From positions 124,001 to 188,000 of the forward strand of contig CP114123.1 of NCBI GenBank assembly GCA_029959195.1: a stretch of 64,000 nt of DNA, written 5' to 3'. Of this stretch, positions 59,263 through 64,000 are shown one piece after another. Made by a program: the position numbers and the translations under genes. Origin of the DNA: Dictyophora rubrovolvata (Eukaryota > Basidiomycota > Agaricomycetes > Phallales > Phallaceae). Position 1 is the stretch's first letter; each line of letters starts with the position of its first letter. Below the pieces are notes generated by a model. It searched no databases. It saw only the letters and a list, made by a program, of their open reading frames with translations, and was not told the DNA's origin.

Positions 59263-62200
59263 ATGATGTTCACGATACAGGACACAATAGCTGGACGGTG
59301 GCCGACACTGACATATACTATGAACTGGAAAAGTTCTGAATGGTCGATGTCGCTTCTTATTCCAGCTTATGGCTGCGCTGTTTCCGCTGCTCTTCTTTTC
59401 ATTCATTTTCTTATCTCGGCGTACCGTCGCGCTACACGCTCTACAGTTTCCGATGGATGGTCAATTGATTCAAAGACATTTGCTGCCAAAGTTAAAGCGC
59501 ATATCGAAAACCATGGAGGAGTCGTCATCTGTGTGTTTGAAGTAGTCAGATTTTTCGGATGTGTTGCACTTGTCGGCTTGTCGTCAGTCTTGTCTCGGAA
59601 AGCTCAGTCTGGGACCACAGACAATCTTAATCCTATGGTTTGGTTGACCTTGGCATTCGTACGTGCGCGTCGTGCTTTGTTTTTATTTGTCAGGCTAATC
59701 CAGGATAGGTATATCAAACGTTACTTGCTTTCGGTGTCGTTATTTCACGGACCGGATCGACTCGTACATTTTTCAAACTCAATCTGTTTATTCTCCTTCT
59801 CCTCACTTGGACTGTATTCGCCGTTCATGATCTTGCACCCTTGTGCACCGTCAGTGGTCGCCCTGTTGATGATCCCAACGACGGCCTTTTATGGGCATTG
59901 ATAGCGGGACTGAGTGTTGTCGGCGTTATAATCCCGTTGATCGCGCCAAGACAGTTCGTGCCTGTGGATCCTACCGTGAGTTTGAAGTACACAGTGTTTC
60001 TCACTCGCACGTTTCTAAATTACTCCAGGACACCAAACCACCTAGCCCTCAACAAACAGCCTCTCCACTTTCCATCCTTTTGTTTACCTGGCTTGATGGT
60101 CTTATATGGCGCGCCACACAAGTCGAACGCGTTCCCCTGGCCGAAATACCTGTCCTTCCTGATTCCTCTCACACATCCATTATATCGCGCGAGGCATTTT
60201 CCAACATCGACCAATTTGCAGGAGACACATTCGTTCCCATCAAACGTCGACACATCTTCTGGGGTCTTTTGCGGACCTATCGCACCGACTATATCCTTAT
60301 GGGCATTGTTATGGTTCTCCAAGCTGCCGCATCTCTCAGCTCGCCATTTGCTCTCCAAAATCTTCTTGCATACCTCGAGACCAGAGGCGAAGGTGCTCAA
60401 ATTCGTCCTTGGGTGTGGGTTGCTCTCATGTTCCTCGCTCCTACGTCAACTTCGGCTCTCCAACAACAGTATTACCGCTTGTATACTCGGGTTATGGTGC
60501 ACCTCGAAGCAGTTTTGACGCAACTTGTCCTTGAGCATTCTTTGCGTATTCGGTTAGTTGCAGAGCCGGAGGGAGCGACCAAATCCAATAAGAGCTCGCC
60601 GACCCAAACACCACGTAGTCATACCCCAACTGCCACTCAATCACCTTCCAGCAACGGTAACGATCAAGAGACGGATGTCGGCGAAGGTGAAGGAAGCACC
60701 TTAGCAGACTCAAATGTCTCCCTAAATACTGCCACTTCTACTGTCGTCCCTACTCCAACAGCCGCCTCTGCTAGTGACGCGAAATCAAAAAATCTTGTAG
60801 GGAAGATGAATAACCTCATATCAAGTGATCTCAAAGCTATTGGCGATGCTGCTGAATTTATGCAGCCTTTCCTGCTCGGCCCATGTCTCACCATTGGCTG
60901 TGTTATATTTTTGTATAGTATTTTGGGATGGAGCGCTTTTGTGGGCATTGTTGGTATGATTATCCAGTTACCCGTTCCGATTTGGCTGGCCCGGGTGCTA
61001 CAGAGCATCACGAAGATGGTTACAGAAAAGGTCAGTGAGCGAGCGCTTTGATCATCAATATCCTTTCACATGATAATTATTGTGAGTAGAGAGACAGTCG
61101 TGTCGATGTTGCTACCGAGAGTACGTGTTAGCTCCTCTGTTCCTCTTTGGATTGAATTGAAAAACTTTTCTTAGCTATGAGTGTTATACGCATGGTTAAG
61201 CTTTTTGGATGGGAAGACAAGATGAGCGAGAGGCTTGACAAAAAGCGAGAAGAGGAGCTCGTTTGGGTATGGAAGAGCCGAATGTATGACATGGCCATCA
61301 ATAATATCAAGTGGGTCGTCATAATATTGTTATATATTCTCAACCGTTAACTTTGTGTAGCTTCGTTCTACCCATGGTCACAATGCTGTTGACCTTCGCA
61401 ACCTATGTATGTTATAACTGGGTACATCGGCTTTTTGACCAAAGTCTAACGAACATTACACTTTTTTCAAAAAAGACCCTGATTCTTCGAAAACCGTTGG
61501 ATGCGGCCACTGTGTTCACCGCACTCTCAGGTAATTGAGATTTGAACCGTTACGCGTTACGTGTTACGCGTCGCGTTGTCACACATTAAAATGTTAACGC
61601 CCTGTTCATTTCAGTGTTTTGGATTTTACAAGGCCAGGTTAGACGTGTATTCTGGTTTGTCCCGGCAATTGTAAAAGGAAAAGTATCTCTGGATCGTATG
61701 AATGACTTTTTGACCAATGTGCGTCGCTCATTGTCACTCTCCCACCTTTGTCTTTTGACCGATAACCAGACTGAATTACTCGACATCTATACGCCCGAGT
61801 CTTCCACCACGATTATACTAGGATCCGATGCTGACACTGACAAAATCGGCTTCCGTTCCGCCAGATTCAGTTGGTCCGTCGAACAACCAGAGTCTGGGAG
61901 CCTGACACCCTCCAAAAGGCGTTTTCATCTCAACGTCGAAGATGAAGTTCTGTTCAAACAGGGGAAGATCAATCTTATTGTCGGACCCACTGGTTCTGGA
62001 AAAACGTCCATGTTGATGGCTCTTCTCGGTTAGAATTTGATTATATTTATTATCGTTTGCGCGGTTGAGTACTGAACGCACTATGATTAGGCGAGATGCA
62101 TTTTATGCCTTATTCACCTAACTCGTGGTTTAATCTTCCCCGCGCTGGTGGCGTTGCGTATGCTGCACAAGAATCGTGGGTGCTTAATGATACGATTAAG

Positions 62201-64000
62201 GTATGTACACGTTTTTCGGCACACTACTTATTTCAACATGTTCGTATATAGGACAATATCGTATTCGGTGCCGCTTTTGATGAGGAGCGATATAAGAAAG
62301 GTATAGATTTTGTGCAACTTTTAGCAGTGTATCCCGCTCTTATCATAATCATTCCACTCTCTAGTTATTCATCAATGTGGTCTAACGCGTGATCTTTCAT
62401 TATTCGATGCTGGTGATTTGACTGAAGTTGGGGAGAAGGGATTAACTCTGAGGTAATGACGTCCCCGCCTTTCCTTCCGTTTGTTTCAATATTCATTATG
62501 ATCAACAGCGGTGGACAGAAGGTAGGGATAGAATTGTGCAAAGAAAAGCTTTACTTAAAGTGATTTTCACTTATCAGGCCCGCGTCACTCTAGGTATGCT
62601 TCAAGTTTTTGTGTTCATAATTGGATTATTATTAATCATTTGCTACCCGCCAGCCCGAGCGATCTACTCAAATGCTGAAATTTTAATCTTGGACGATGTA
62701 CGCGTGCTCTTTTTTCCCGCGTTTATTTATACATACGCTTTGCATAGGTCCTTAGTGCACTCGACGTTCACACGTCGAAATGGATTCTTGAGAGATGCTT
62801 CTTAGGAGACTTAGTCAAAGGTAGAACACTGATTATGGTGGTATGTAATCTTTGTATATTCCTTCTCCTAGCTATGCACCATTTATCCATTTACAGACTC
62901 ACAACGTCAGCATGGTCGGACCGCACGCGGACTTCGTCGTGTCCTTAGGCTCGGACGGGCGTGTTCTTGCTCAGGGATCGTTCGACGAAGTTTTGTCTCA
63001 TAGTTCCAAGCTTCGGCGAGAGGTTTCGGAGAATTTGAAAGAAGTCGAGAGGGCCGATCAGGAAGTAGATGCAGTGGATAGTCCAGATGATCCTAATAAA
63101 AGTGCTTCGGATGGAAAGCTTGTTGTTGAAGAGGAGAGCGGTATCGGGCATCTTAGTTTGGCTTCGTGTAAGTTCTTTTCCCCCTTTTTCTTGTTAAATG
63201 AGGGTTTCGATGACGAGAATATAATAATAAAAGTGAAAATGTATTTCAAGGCGTTTGGAGGAACATGGCCAGCCTTATTTTGGGTCGCATTCTGGTCGGC
63301 TACTTTCTTCGAATGCATCGTCGAGGTCTTTCAACCCTGGTTCCTTGGACAATGGGCTACAGAATATGAAACTCATCCTCCTGAAGAAGTCGATGTGCCC
63401 TAGTAAGTTTCTTGCCTAGCACTGACTAACTGTTATCTAAATATATCAGCTACCTTGGAGGATACGCCTTCCTCGTGGTGTTGATGTTACTGGTTTATGG
63501 GATAGCTCAAGTTGGACTAGCTCTCGGAACGGTGAGTTCCGCTCGGACACTTCATAAACGATTGGTAGATACTGTTTTGGGTACCACGTTGAGGTTGGTG
63601 GTGCTTTTCAACCGTCATGATATCTTTGCTAACGTTTATTCTTCTTGCAGGTGGCTGGACAAAACTCCCACATCTCGAGTCATAACGAGATGTACACAGG
63701 ATATTTCATCTCGTACGTAAGCCGTTCCCTTCTCCTCTCTAGTGTTTCTGACGACGGTGCTATATTGCTTTTGCCTACAGTTGACAGTCAAATTCCAAAT
63801 ACATTGTCAAATGTCTTTGAACTCACGGTTCTAATCATCGTGCGCTTCTTTGCCATCGTGATATTAACACCCATATTCGGTTTCATGGGTCTCGCCGTGA
63901 TGGTGATAGGATTATTTGTCGGACACCTTTATATTAAGGCGCAGTTGTCTGTCAAGCGTGAACAGGATAAGGCGAAGTCCCCTGTGATGGGACATTTCCA
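59263..64000 (+). CDS. ABCC/MRP-type ABC transporter (3' end cut by window)
   Basis: Full-size multidrug-resistance-protein-like exporter, expected in the plasma or vacuolar membrane and powered by ATP. The N-terminal membrane domain (TMD0-like) starts at ATG 59263. The first core membrane domain includes SPLSILLFTWLDGLIWRATQ, HIFWGLLRTYRTDYILMG and MVKLFGWEDKM. NBD1 has Walker A VGPTGSGKTSMLMALLG, a Q-loop region AAQESWVLNDTIK-DNIVFG, signature LSGGQKARVTLARAIYS, and Walker B EILILDDV-LSALD, with Asp in place of the catalytic Glu as usual in MRP NBD1. The signature is spread over 13-nt (62509-62521) and 16-nt (62578-62593) exons. The second membrane domain begins near 63240 (KMYFKAFGGTWPALFWVAFW) and runs off the right edge; NBD2 is outside. 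Cargo is unknown. Confidence 0.9.

Noticed and set aside
1-64000. CRISPR arrays, bacterial operons, rRNA genes or complete transposons
   Set aside because: No regularly spaced repeats, ribosomal RNA or transposase/reverse transcriptase motifs were seen; the gene structure is eukaryotic.

Overview
This is a nuclear genome window from a filamentous fungus, most likely an agaricomycete basidiomycete. That is an inference from dense short introns (about 50-80 nt) and very short exons, two DUF6533-type membrane proteins, an atypical large G-alpha subunit of the kind expanded in mushroom-forming fungi, and intron-containing nuclear tRNA-Phe genes. Coding spans below run from start codon to stop codon and include introns; splice sites were read by eye.

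Left part (1-12.5 kb): a DUF6533 membrane protein (minus, cut by the left edge), a Ras-family GTPase (minus), a one-exon GT25 glycosyltransferase (minus), a second DUF6533 protein (plus) and an FAD-dependent oxidoreductase (plus).

Middle (12.5-39.5 kb): an accessory region built around four apparently complete adenylate-forming (acyl-CoA-synthetase-like) ligases A, B, D and F and one broken copy, E. A and B are divergent neighbours. A NAPE-PLD-like metallo-beta-lactamase-fold hydrolase, a cytochrome P450 and a berberine-bridge-type flavoprotein lie between the ligases. The flavoprotein sits inside a block bounded by a ~530 bp near-identical inverted repeat and also containing repeated and broken gene fragments (ligase and protein-kinase relics). 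Together with the FAD enzyme at 10-12 kb this is the part that looks like specialised metabolism. No polyketide synthase, NRPS or terpene cyclase core is visible, so the pathway is unknown.

Right part (39.6-64 kb): conserved genes, namely Golgi GDA1/CD39 nucleotidase, a second-family P450, an unassigned small protein, ribonucleotide reductase large subunit, two tRNA-Phe genes and the G-alpha subunit. After a 3.9 kb gene-poor gap come a P450 paralogous to the 22-24 kb one and an ABCC/MRP-type transporter cut by the right edge.

The most striking signal is splicing. Restoring several conserved protein motifs requires extremely small exons or non-standard donors: a 2-nt exon in the Ras gene, two consecutive 4-nt exons in the RNR large-subunit gene, 13- and 16-nt exons splitting the ABC signature motif, the same 19-nt exon in all four ligases, and two GC-AG introns in the NAPE-PLD-like gene, one of which splits the last His codon of its HxHxDH metal site. 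An ACGCGT (MCB-like) cluster marks the 5' end of the RNR gene.
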